This document shows, piece by piece, positions 43,559-52,262 of a DNA stretch of 64,000 bases (positions are counted from its first letter, which is position 1; each line of letters opens with the position of its first letter). Position numbers and translations under genes: made by a program. The stretch lies in the NCBI RefSeq assembly GCF_029581355.1, contig NZ_CP120849.1, forward strand, positions 1,830,501 through 1,894,500, given 5' to 3'. A model generated the notes under the pieces. That model ran no database searches and was not told where the DNA came from. It was given only the letters and a program-made list of their open reading frames with translations. The stretch is from Parabacteroides chongii. Its GTDB lineage: Bacteria; Bacteroidota; Bacteroidia; Bacteroidales; Tannerellaceae.

Positions 43559-43961
43559 GAATATCAACCGTTGATGAATGTACTAAAGTTTTGAACGTAG
43601 TTCTATGAGAACTATGTTACTCCTTTCAAAATTTACTTCTGCAAATATATTATTATTTTTCAAAATAAAGCATCTATTATTAAAATATTTTTATTTATAT
43701 CTGTATTTGGTTGAATTATTAGATTAATAGCTCCATATATTGTAAAATATTAGTTTGGTTTTGAATTTTTGTGATTAGTACTTATGCCTCCTGAATTTTT
43801 GTAGGAAAATGATGTTACGGGTAGAAAGTAAAAATGTAACATGCTTTATTTAGCAAGTATATCGTCCCTGATATTGTCTGTAAAGTATGAGTATAGGTAG
43901 TAACATAGTTCTCATAGAACTACGTTCAAAACTTTAGTACATTCATCAACGGTTGATATTC
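43559..43961. repeat. 403-bp element with perfect 63-bp inverted repeats, probable invertible promoter
   Basis: Left arm 43559-43621 and right arm 43899-43961 are exact reverse complements over 63 bp, flanking 277 bp of AT-rich non-coding DNA. Each arm contains two palindromes: ATCAAC-C-GTTGAT (43563-43575, copy 43945-43957) and TAGTTCT-ATG-AGAACTA (43598-43614, copy 43906-43922). The right arm ends 38 bp before the susC ATG. This is the layout of Bacteroidales phase-variable promoters inverted by a site-specific recombinase. No recombinase gene is in the window. The rest of the 749-bp korB-susC gap holds only the korAB terminator and AT-rich sequence. A small inverted-repeat transposon is the main alternative, but I see no target duplication. 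Confidence 0.78.
43754..43786 (+). promoter_or_regulatory. Promoter candidate inside the invertible segment, pointing to susC
   Basis: TTTG (43754-43757), a 21-bp spacer and TACTTATG (43779-43786), one base off TAnnTTTG. In this orientation it would transcribe susC. On the opposite strand the segment also has an exact -7 box TATATTTG (43642-43649) without a well-placed -33 box, so the ON/OFF state of this assembly is not certain. Confidence 0.5.
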
Positions 43962-43999
43962 CATAAAAACTTTTTTTTACCTTTTAAAAGTAACACTTT

Positions 44000-46900
44000 A
44001 TGAAAAGAATCTGTTTGTTTTTTTTGCTTTTGCTGTGTACAGTGGGAGCAATGGGCCAAAAAAGGTCAATCACGGGTGTAGTTGTCGATATGACAGGCGA
44101 ACCGATTATTGGTGCTAGTATAGTAGAAATAGGGACAACAAATGGCACTGTTACCGACATTGATGGGAAGTTTTCTCTTTCCGTACCTACGAATGGAAAG
44201 ATTCAGATCTCCTATGTTGGGTATAAACCAGAGACACTGACTATTAAAAATCAGACTGTTTTACAGATTAAAATGGCAGAAGATTCTGAAATGCTGGGAG
44301 AAGTGGTTGTCACAGGTTATGGTGGAACCCAACTTCGTTCTAAATTAACGAATTCGATTTCAAAAGTGAAAGAAGAGCATTTGGCTGTTGGTCTTTTTTC
44401 TAATCCTGCACAGGCTCTTTCCGGATCTGTTGCCGGTCTGAAAGTGACCCAGTCTACCGGTAATCCGGCTGCATCTCCTGTTATCGTACTTCGTGGTGGC
44501 ACTAATTTGGACGGAACAGGTTCACCTTTGATTCTTGTTGACGGACAGCAACGAGATGATCTGAGCGATATCAACCCGGCGGATATTGAATCGATGGAAG
44601 TGTTGAAAGATGCCGGCGCAACAGCACTGTATGGAGCTCGGGCTAATAATGGAGTAATTCTTGTTTCGACAAAACGTGGAAAAGCCGGGCATACCTCTAT
44701 TAATGTAAAGGCGCAGGTTGGATTGAATTATATGAGAAATCCTTATGACTTTATGGACGGAGGCGACTATTTATATTGGATGAGAAAATCATATCAGAAT
44801 GCAGGTCAGGTTTTTAAATCTGCATCCGGAAATTGGGTGGGATGGAATGATATGAGTACGCTAAAGGGAAATCAGCCTTACGGTACCGGAAATATTTATT
44901 GGGCTGATGCTGCTAAGACTATTCCTGCTGATGGAAATATGAATTCAAGTGCAGTATGGAGTACAATGAAATATACAGATGACCTGGCCTTTCTTTTGAA
45001 CCAGGGATGGAAGACTATGACCGATCCTGTATATGGGGACAAATTAATTTATAGAGATTGGGATATGGCTGAGAACAATTTGAATCATCCGGCTATTTCA
45101 CAGGATTATAATATCAATATTTCCGGAGGAAATGATAAAGGAAATTATTATGCAAGTGTCGGCTATAATCGTACGGAAGGTATTCCATTGGATAACTTCT
45201 ATCAACGTGTAAATGCAACCTTAAATGCCGATTATAAAATTCGTGAGTGGTTAACCTCTTCAACGAACTTTTCTTTCTCCGATTCTAAATGGAATGGTCT
45301 TCCCAATGGATTGGAAAGAAAGGAAGATTTGACGGAGTATGATGAGACTGAACATAATTTCTTTGTTCGTATGTTGAGTGCACCTCCTACATTGCGTGGA
45401 TATAATGCAAATGGCGAATTACTTCTCGGACGTGACTATAAGGATGGTAATCAGGCTGTGAACTCCAGCAAATTCGGTCGTGATTATACTGCTAACAAAT
45501 TCAATTTCGGTGAAAGTTTGAATTTTCAAATATTGAAAGACCTTTCTTTGAAAGTTGGGGCTATATGGATGTATGATGAAAAGCTGAAAGAAAAATATAA
45601 CCAGGACTTTTTACAATCTCCGGGTAATATCAATAAGACTAGAAGTGCTTCCGGCTATTTTAACCGTGTATTTAAACAGACTTATAATGCGGTTGCTAAT
45701 TATAGCTTGAATATAAAACAGGAACATAGCCTCAATGCTTTGGTTGGATTCGAATATTACAATGAAGCCAAAAAAGGATTCAGTGCAGAAGGCGCAGGTG
45801 CTCCTACCGATGGTTTGACGGACCTGGGATTGACTGCTTCCGGAGCTAATCAGCGGACAATTGATTCCTGGCATGAAAGAAAAGCCATAATGTCTTATTT
45901 CGGACGTGTTAATTATGACTACCAAGGCAAGTATCTTTTGTCTGCAACTTTACGTCATGACGGATATTCTGTTTTGTTAGGTGATAACCGTTGGGGTACT
46001 TTTCCCGGTGTTTCTGTAGGTTGGATTTTCGGTAAGGAAAAATTTATGGAAAATCTTCAGAATGTTGTATCATTTGCTAAATTACGCGCCAGCTATGGTC
46101 TGAATGGTAATGTTTCAAAGATTGGAGCTTATGAGTTACAAGGCGATTACTCGACAGTTTCATACGGAGGTCTGTCAGGCTTCGAGATCGGTAAGTTACC
46201 TAATCCTTCATTAAGATGGGAAAAATCTCATACTTTTGAAGCTGGACTTGATTTTGGATTCCTGGAGAATAAGATCAATGCAAACTTTACATTCTATAAT
46301 CGTCGTACGCAGGATAAATATGCTAATATTCCGCTCCCGGGTTCATCCGGTTTTGACTCTTTTAAGACAAATAACGGTGAAATACAAAACCGCGGACTTG
46401 AAATTGAGCTGGCATTCAAAGTAATAAATACGAATGACTTTAAATGGAATATTGGTGTTAATGCTGCATATAATAAAAATAAGATCCTTAAATTACCGGA
46501 TAATGGTCTGGAACGAAACAGACAAAATGCCTTTCAGGTGTATGATCCTAAAACAAAAGAACTTATTTGGGTAGGCGGATATCAGGAAGGGCAAGAGCCC
46601 GGTGCTTTGTATGCATTTAAATATGAAGGTGTATATAAAAGCTATGATGAAATACCGGGTAATCTGAAAGATATTGCTTATAAAAGTAGTGGCTTGACGC
46701 TGTATGGTCCTGATGCCTGGGCAGCACTTCCCGAATCGGAAAAAGTAGGTAGTAATGGGAAACCGTTGGCGTTGCCTATTCAACCGGGAGATGCAAAGTT
46801 TAAAGATGTCAATGGTGACGGTGTGATTGATGATTATGATATGGTGAAAGTCGGTAATACTGTCCCTCATTGGACGGGTGGTATTAATACGGACTTAACC

Positions 46901-47371
46901 TGGAAAGATTTTTCTTTGTATGTTCGTATGGACTATGCGTTGGATTATAAATTGCATGACTTCTCTTCTTCCTGGATAATGGGTAACCTGCAGGGAACAT
47001 TCAATACCCTGGAAAAGACAAAAGACTCCTGGACACCCGAAAATCCGAATGCGAAATATCCGACTTATGTTTGGGCAGATCAGTTGGGAAAAGGTAATTA
47101 TCAGCGTCGCTCGACTATGTTCACTCATGAAGGCAGTTACTTGGCATTCCGTGAAATCGCCTTTACGTATACAATGCCTAAAAAGTTGATTTCCAAATGG
47201 AATATTGAAAGATTAGCTTTCACTGTAACAGGACAAAATCTGGGTTACCTGACTGCTGCAAAAGATTTATTCTCTCCGGAACCGACGGAGATCTTGAATG
47301 AGGACGATCTGCATTTGGGTGGTTATCCATTGCCACGTTCTGTGATATTTGGAATTAATCTTACATTCTAA
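44000..47371 (+). CDS. SusC-family TonB-dependent glycan importer
   Basis: Outer-membrane transporter of 1123 aa. A signal peptide (MKRICLFFLLLLCTVGAMG) precedes an N-terminal carboxypeptidase-like domain (ITGVVVDMTGEPIIGASIV to YVGYKPETL), the TonB-box-like GEVVVTGYG and a plug with VIVLRGGTNLDGTGSPLILVDG and ESMEVLKDAGATALYGARANNGVILV. The barrel ends in FGINLTF. Length and motifs are those of SusC/RagA. It imports oligosaccharides captured by the SusD-like lipoprotein encoded 20 bp downstream. The linked sialidase points to sialylated host glycans or the desialylated products. It lies directly downstream of the putative invertible promoter. Confidence 0.96.
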   Translation: MKRICLFFLLLLCTVGAMGQKRSITGVVVDMTGEPIIGASIVEIGTTNGTVTDIDGKFSLSVPTNGKIQISYVGYKPETLTIKNQTVLQIKMAEDSEMLGEVVVTGYGGTQLRSKLTNSISKVKEEHLAVGLFSNPAQALSGSVAGLKVTQSTGNPAASPVIVLRGGTNLDGTGSPLILVDGQQRDDLSDINPADIESMEVLKDAGATALYGARANNGVILVSTKRGKAGHTSINVKAQVGLNYMRNPYDFMDGGDYLYWMRKSYQNAGQVFKSASGNWVGWNDMSTLKGNQPYGTGNIYWADAAKTIPADGNMNSSAVWSTMKYTDDLAFLLNQGWKTMTDPVYGDKLIYRDWDMAENNLNHPAISQDYNINISGGNDKGNYYASVGYNRTEGIPLDNFYQRVNATLNADYKIREWLTSSTNFSFSDSKWNGLPNGLERKEDLTEYDETEHNFFVRMLSAPPTLRGYNANGELLLGRDYKDGNQAVNSSKFGRDYTANKFNFGESLNFQILKDLSLKVGAIWMYDEKLKEKYNQDFLQSPGNINKTRSASGYFNRVFKQTYNAVANYSLNIKQEHSLNALVGFEYYNEAKKGFSAEGAGAPTDGLTDLGLTASGANQRTIDSWHERKAIMSYFGRVNYDYQGKYLLSATLRHDGYSVLLGDNRWGTFPGVSVGWIFGKEKFMENLQNVVSFAKLRASYGLNGNVSKIGAYELQGDYSTVSYGGLSGFEIGKLPNPSLRWEKSHTFEAGLDFGFLENKINANFTFYNRRTQDKYANIPLPGSSGFDSFKTNNGEIQNRGLEIELAFKVINTNDFKWNIGVNAAYNKNKILKLPDNGLERNRQNAFQVYDPKTKELIWVGGYQEGQEPGALYAFKYEGVYKSYDEIPGNLKDIAYKSSGLTLYGPDAWAALPESEKVGSNGKPLALPIQPGDAKFKDVNGDGVIDDYDMVKVGNTVPHWTGGINTDLTWKDFSLYVRMDYALDYKLHDFSSSWIMGNLQGTFNTLEKTKDSWTPENPNAKYPTYVWADQLGKGNYQRRSTMFTHEGSYLAFREIAFTYTMPKKLISKWNIERLAFTVTGQNLGYLTAAKDLFSPEPTEILNEDDLHLGGYPLPRSVIFGINLTF

Positions 47372-47391
47372 TTTTTAAAACTTACAATATT

Positions 47392-48954
47392 ATGAAATAC
47401 TTAAAACATATTTTTGTTTCATGTCTGATGACGGGAATGTTATTATCCTGTGATGCATTGGATTATAAGCCTGAAGATTATTACGGAAGTTCTACATTCT
47501 GGGATAATGAAGCACAGGTGGATGGCTTCATGGTTGGGATTCATAAGAATTTGCGTGATATAAATGAGTATATATTCCTATTTGGGGAAGCACGCGGAGG
47601 TACTCAGAGAACGGGTTCGGGTACTCAGGGAGTAAGCTATGATTATAGTTCTCCGATTAAAGACAACAACTTTACATATTATAATACGGGGGTTAGTAAC
47701 TGGGCTAAGTTTTATCCCAAAATATTGAATATAAACGAGTTTATTTATGAGGTAGAAAACAATTGTGATTTTTTGGATACTGCGGCAAGAAATTATTATT
47801 TGGGGCAGGCTTATGGTGTTCGTGCATATCTTTATTTCCATTTGTATCGTACATTCGGTGGCGTTCCTGTAGTGAAAGACCCGGACGTAATGAACGGAAT
47901 TACTAATGCCGGGGATCTATACCAGGCTCGTGCTACAGCAAAACAAACTCTTGATTTTATTAAAGAGGATATTACCAAATCGGAAACAGCTTTTGGGGAT
48001 GATGAAACCGTAAATTTAAATAAGGGCATGTGGTCGAAAGCTGCTACTATGGCCTTGAAGGGAGAAGTATATCTATGGTCTGCCAAAGTAACGACTGATG
48101 ATCAGTCTCCTGCAAGCGGTGATATTGCGACTGCAAAGAATGCTCTTTCCGGTTTGATTGGAAAATATCGGTTACTGGATGATTACGCAGATGTGTTCGC
48201 TTATGAGAATAAAGGAAATGATGAGGTTATCATGGCTTTGAGATTTGTGGACGGAGAAAAATCCAATTGGATCTATAATTTTACCTATACCGATGCGGAT
48301 TTTCTGAATAAATTCTATGGAGTGAATGGACTGTTGATTACTTCTGATACCTTGGTGCTGAATAATCAGGGTAAGCAGCGCCATGAATGGAAAGAAGGAT
48401 TTTTCAAATCATACGATGATAAGGATATGAGAAAGCGTGAAATCTTCCTCGATTATTATGATCAGGAGGGAAATTATTCCGGAACGGTTTTACGTAAATG
48501 CCTGGGTACGATAAATGCTGCGACCAATAAACGTGTGTTCAGTGATGATTATGTAATTTACCGTTATGCAGATGTCTTGTTAATGATGGCCGAAGTAGTC
48601 AATATGGAAGGAGGAGACGTCGCTTCTTATCTGAATCAGGTTCGTAAACGCGCTTATGGTAGTAATTATGATGAAAGTGTATATGGATATACAAACGGGA
48701 CATTCGAGAAAAACGAACTGGCTATTTTGTATGAGCGCGATAAAGAATTTGTATGGGAAGGTAAACGTTGGTATGATATCCGTCGTATGTGGGATGCCAA
48801 CCATAAACCACTGGTTTTCTCTTCTGAGGTGAATTACGATACGCAGGAACCGGTCGTAAAGGAAAACGATGCGTATAAACTCTTGTGGCCGATCGATATT
48901 GAAACATTGAATAAAGATCCGGAACTGGTAAATAATCCGGGTTATATGAAATAA
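47392..48954 (+). CDS. SusD/RagB-family surface glycan-binding lipoprotein
   Basis: Lipoprotein of 520 aa with lipobox GMLLSC followed by DALDYKPEDYYGSSTFWDNEAQ, the classic SusD N-terminus. Helical TPR-like segments (NYYLGQAYGVRAYLYFHLYRTFGGVP) follow, and the C-terminal LAILYERDKEFVWEGKRWYDIRRM is a hallmark of the RagB/SusD family. It caps the SusC channel and binds glycan at the cell surface. A strong hairpin lies 16 bp after the stop. Confidence 0.96.
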   Translation: MKYLKHIFVSCLMTGMLLSCDALDYKPEDYYGSSTFWDNEAQVDGFMVGIHKNLRDINEYIFLFGEARGGTQRTGSGTQGVSYDYSSPIKDNNFTYYNTGVSNWAKFYPKILNINEFIYEVENNCDFLDTAARNYYLGQAYGVRAYLYFHLYRTFGGVPVVKDPDVMNGITNAGDLYQARATAKQTLDFIKEDITKSETAFGDDETVNLNKGMWSKAATMALKGEVYLWSAKVTTDDQSPASGDIATAKNALSGLIGKYRLLDDYADVFAYENKGNDEVIMALRFVDGEKSNWIYNFTYTDADFLNKFYGVNGLLITSDTLVLNNQGKQRHEWKEGFFKSYDDKDMRKREIFLDYYDQEGNYSGTVLRKCLGTINAATNKRVFSDDYVIYRYADVLLMMAEVVNMEGGDVASYLNQVRKRAYGSNYDESVYGYTNGTFEKNELAILYERDKEFVWEGKRWYDIRRMWDANHKPLVFSSEVNYDTQEPVVKENDAYKLLWPIDIETLNKDPELVNNPGYMK

Positions 48955-48969
48955 TATAATCTGATTAAC

Positions 48970-49010
48970 AAGAAGAGGTTATTGACATAGAATGAAAGTA
49001 ACCTCTTCTT
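48970..49010 (+). terminator. Intercistronic hairpin between susD and the esterase
   Basis: Perfect 12-bp stem AAGAAGAGGTTA / TAACCTCTTCTT with a 17-nt loop, then TTTCT. It should reduce but perhaps not abolish transcription into the two enzyme genes; no separate promoter is evident in the 32 bp before the esterase ATG. Confidence 0.75.
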
Positions 49011-49042
49011 TTTCTATTGCAAACCATAAAAACTATTATATC

Positions 49043-50302
49043 ATGAAATTTATTAAAAACATAATGCTTTTGGCTTTCCTGGCTTTTTCTACCTCTTTAA
49101 TGGCACAGGAAACAACGTTTGTCCCTTCTGAACATGGTTTTATTAAGTCTGATAGGGAAGACGGACGCTTTATCAGTTCGAGAAGAATCGTACATGCCAT
49201 GCTTAAAAATACGCATCCTAAATATACATTCAATCCGGATATGAACTTGTCTGAGTTCAAAATTTGGCAAACAGGTTTGAGAGAAGCGATGAAAGATATC
49301 ATGTGTCATCCTGATATCAAAGGACAGCCTGCTCCTAAATTACTGAAAAGTGAACCACGCGAAGGATATGTTCTTGAGAAATGGGAATTCTATCCTTTAC
49401 CGGAGTGTGTATCTACATTTTTGGTATTGATACCCGAAAATGTAAAAAAAACGTCTCCGGCAGTAATGTGTATTCCGGGGTCAGGAGGAACAAAAGAACG
49501 TCTGACGGGCGAACCGCCATTGGAACCCAAATTTGAGGAAGATTATCATAATGATAAAGCGGCAATGGCACTCCGTTATGTAGAGATGGGGATAATTGCA
49601 GTTGTTGTAGATAATGCTGCAGCCGGCGAAGCTTCCGATCTGGAGAAATATACGGTAGGTACCAGTTTCCATTATGATGGAACTGCCCGTTATCTGTTGG
49701 AACTGGGTTGGAGTTATCTGGGTTATACCTCTTTCCTGGATATGCAGGTTATCGACTGGATGAAACAGGATAAACGTATCGATAAAGACCGTTTAATCGT
49801 TAGCGGTTTTTCTTTAGGCACGGAGCCTTTAATGGTGTTGGCTTCACTGGACCCTTCCATCTATGCATTTGTTTATAATGATTTTCTGTGTAATACGTTG
49901 GAACGTGCTGTCGTGATGACAGAACCTGACAAGAATGGCATTCGTCCCTTTCCGAATACAATCCGCCATTTGATCCCCAGATTCTGGAATAATTTTAATT
50001 TTCCGGACATTGTGTCGGCTATTGCTCCGCGTCCTTTGATATTGACCGAAGGCGGACTCGATCGTGACTTGAATCTGGTTCGCAAGGCTTATGAAATAAC
50101 CGGACATCCGGAGAACTTGGAAATACATCATTATCCTAAATTCTCTGATCCGAAATCACGTATTGATTTGAAGACATTGCCTGAAGGTATTAACCGCGAT
50201 CAGTATTATGATCTGGTCAATGTGGACCGTACCAGCCATTATTTTAAAGCTATAACTGTGATCCCCTGGCTGACGAAACTGTTGCAACGCGATTCTAAAT
50301 AG
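49043..50302 (+). CDS. Secreted alpha/beta-hydrolase (acetyl-esterase-like)
   Basis: Protein of 419 aa from the ATG at 49043 with signal peptide MKFIKNIMLLAFLAFSTSLMA. The alpha/beta-hydrolase fold shows an oxyanion-type loop (AVMCIPGSGGTKE), the nucleophile elbow VSGFSLGTEP with catalytic Ser, and later an acid and His region (ITGHPENLEIHHYPKF, DRTSHYF). It resembles the large Abhydrolase/acetylxylan-esterase-like families. Within a sialidase locus it could remove O-acetyl groups that block sialidases. This is inference, as classical sialate O-acetylesterases are SGNH-type. It is 7 bp upstream of the sialidase gene. Confidence 0.82.
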   Translation: MKFIKNIMLLAFLAFSTSLMAQETTFVPSEHGFIKSDREDGRFISSRRIVHAMLKNTHPKYTFNPDMNLSEFKIWQTGLREAMKDIMCHPDIKGQPAPKLLKSEPREGYVLEKWEFYPLPECVSTFLVLIPENVKKTSPAVMCIPGSGGTKERLTGEPPLEPKFEEDYHNDKAAMALRYVEMGIIAVVVDNAAAGEASDLEKYTVGTSFHYDGTARYLLELGWSYLGYTSFLDMQVIDWMKQDKRIDKDRLIVSGFSLGTEPLMVLASLDPSIYAFVYNDFLCNTLERAVVMTEPDKNGIRPFPNTIRHLIPRFWNNFNFPDIVSAIAPRPLILTEGGLDRDLNLVRKAYEITGHPENLEIHHYPKFSDPKSRIDLKTLPEGINRDQYYDLVNVDRTSHYFKAITVIPWLTKLLQRDSK

Positions 50303-50309
50303 ATGGCTT

Positions 50310-51977
50310 ATGAAAAGGAATTTGTTATGTATGATTTTTATGCTGGTCGTCACGATAGTGAAAGGAACTGCAACGGATGTAACAGTTCTGTTTTATGATG
50401 CGGAATTACCTGTTTTGGTGAACAAACAGGAAAATATTGTTTGTGAAATACTTATTAACAGCAAATTCGGAGGTGAAATAGTAAATGAAGTCTTTTTAAC
50501 CCAGGAAGGTATTCTTCCTAGGGATGGAATAGGGTGCTCTTTGTTTTTTAGCGGGACTTCCTCTGTCTTGACTTCCCGTACTCCTTCTCAGGCTATACAT
50601 GAGGGGGTGAGAAATACCGGAGGTAGTCAATCTTTTTATTGTCATCCGGCATATTCCATTAGAAAAAGTGCTTTGGACGGGATTCCTGACAGAATCTTTT
50701 TCCCGGTAAATACCCGTTTGGTTAAAGGAGATAATTATTTCTGGATCAGTTTTAAATTGAATCCTTCTGCTTCATTGGATACCCGCTTTGCAGTTGCATT
50801 AGAGGCTGTGAAAATAAACGGAGAGAATATTCGGGTACGGAATGTGAAAGAGAGAAATATTATTCATCGTACCGGATATGCTTTACGGCAATTGGATGAT
50901 GATAACGTGGATTCATACCGTATTCCGGGTTTGGTTACGACGAATAAAGGAACATTGATCGCTGTATATGATGCCCGTCACCAGACAAATATAGATCTAC
51001 AGGAAGATATCGATATAGGAATGAGTCGTAGTACTGACGGAGGAAAAAGCTGGGAACCGATGAAGATCATTATGGATATGGGAGAATACAACGGATTGCC
51101 CCAGAGTCAGAATGGCATAGGAGATCCGGCTGTGTTGGTGGACGAGCGGACGAACACAATTTGGGCTTCTGCTGTTTGGGTACACGGTTTGGCTAATGCC
51201 CGTGCCTGGAGAAGTGTCCGGTCGGGAATGAAACCAGAAGACGGTACTGGTCAGATCATGCTAGCTAACAGTACAGATGATGGTTTGACATGGTCTGATC
51301 CAATAAATATTACTTCTATGGTAAAAACAAGAGATATGACAATGCTTCTTCAAGGACCAGGCAGAGGTATAACGATGCGGGACGGGACTCTTGTTTTTCC
51401 GGTTCAGTATAAGAGTGTCGAAAATGATCTTAGAGGTGAAATTTCAGTCATATATAGCAAAGATCATGGTCTTACCTGGCATCGTGCAAATCCGGTACCG
51501 ACGGATGGTGGCATTTCCGAACCACAGATTGCAGAAATTGATTCCGGTATTTTAATGATCAATGCACGCTCTTCTGCTCCTTATCGTTTTATCGCTACTA
51601 CTTCTGATTTGGGAGAAAGCTGGAGAATACATGAATCATCAGATAAGATACTGGTAGAACCCGGTTGTATGGGAAGTTTGTTGCATATAAGAAAAGAAGA
51701 TAATGTTTTAAAAAAAGATATATTGCTTTTTTCTAATCCGGACTTTAAAGCCTCCCGACCGGCAATGTCTTCACGAAGAAATATTACGGTCAAGGCGAGT
51801 CTGGACGGAGGGGAGACCTGGCCGACTGAATATCAAATAAATCTGGATGAAGAGCAAGGGTGGGGATATTCTTGTCTGACCCGGATTGACAGCGAAACGA
51901 TAGGTATTCTTTATGAAGGGAGTACAGCTCAGATGGTCTTTCAAAGGATAAAATTGGATGATTTGATGAAGAAATAA
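50310..51977 (+). CDS. Exo-sialidase (GH33 neuraminidase)
   Basis: Exported protein of 555 aa with a short signal (MKRNLLCMIFMLVVTIVKGT). Residues 20-180 are a BNR-associated beta-sandwich often found before sialidase domains. The six-bladed propeller starts with the FRIP-type motif YRIPGLV (203-209, arginine-triad member), with the acid/base Asp in YDARHQTNIDL. Asp boxes are STDGGKSW, STDDGLTW, SKDHGLTW, TSDLGESW and SLDGGETW. The nucleophile Tyr lies in GYSCLT near the C-terminus, with ILYEG after it. It releases terminal sialic acid from host glycoconjugates and ends the locus. Confidence 0.95.
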   Translation: MKRNLLCMIFMLVVTIVKGTATDVTVLFYDAELPVLVNKQENIVCEILINSKFGGEIVNEVFLTQEGILPRDGIGCSLFFSGTSSVLTSRTPSQAIHEGVRNTGGSQSFYCHPAYSIRKSALDGIPDRIFFPVNTRLVKGDNYFWISFKLNPSASLDTRFAVALEAVKINGENIRVRNVKERNIIHRTGYALRQLDDDNVDSYRIPGLVTTNKGTLIAVYDARHQTNIDLQEDIDIGMSRSTDGGKSWEPMKIIMDMGEYNGLPQSQNGIGDPAVLVDERTNTIWASAVWVHGLANARAWRSVRSGMKPEDGTGQIMLANSTDDGLTWSDPINITSMVKTRDMTMLLQGPGRGITMRDGTLVFPVQYKSVENDLRGEISVIYSKDHGLTWHRANPVPTDGGISEPQIAEIDSGILMINARSSAPYRFIATTSDLGESWRIHESSDKILVEPGCMGSLLHIRKEDNVLKKDILLFSNPDFKASRPAMSSRRNITVKASLDGGETWPTEYQINLDEEQGWGYSCLTRIDSETIGILYEGSTAQMVFQRIKLDDLMKK

Positions 51978-52262
51978 AATCTTTACCCGAAACAACTGAA
52001 CACTCTGTTTGACACTTTTGTTCTATATTGTAAAGTTCAGTTTGCAAATTGATTACCCCATTTGTTAATTGCATGGAAAAGAGCAATTATTACTGAAAAA
52101 TTTCCTTAATAGAGTGTTTGCAATAAAAAAAAATATTACTTTTGTACCGGTCTTAACAAGGCGGGGGAACAGCAAGTAATAAATAGGTATTAGACCCCTG
52201 CTAATTTTATTTCGAGAGAGAGAAAAGTTATATAAAGTCAATCATTTAAATTATTATCAAGA
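51978..52262 (+). promoter_or_regulatory. pckA upstream region and long leader
   Basis: This 285-bp gap contains an exact -7 box TACTTTTG at 52137-52144, preceded 16 bp upstream by TTTG (52117-52120, shorter than the usual 19-21 spacing). The resulting leader is about 110 nt, with a G-rich (GGCGGGGG) and a C-rich (ACCCCTGC) segment that could pair. No known riboswitch was recognised. Confidence 0.45.

Noticed and set aside
43559..43961. Miniature inverted-repeat transposon as the primary explanation of the 63-bp repeats
   Set aside because: No target-site duplication is visible outside the arms, and the position directly upstream of susC with promoter motifs inside favours an invertible promoter. 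It is kept as an alternative.
52150..52262. Riboswitch in the pckA leader
   Set aside because: Some G-rich/C-rich pairing is possible, but no consensus of a known riboswitch class was recognised.
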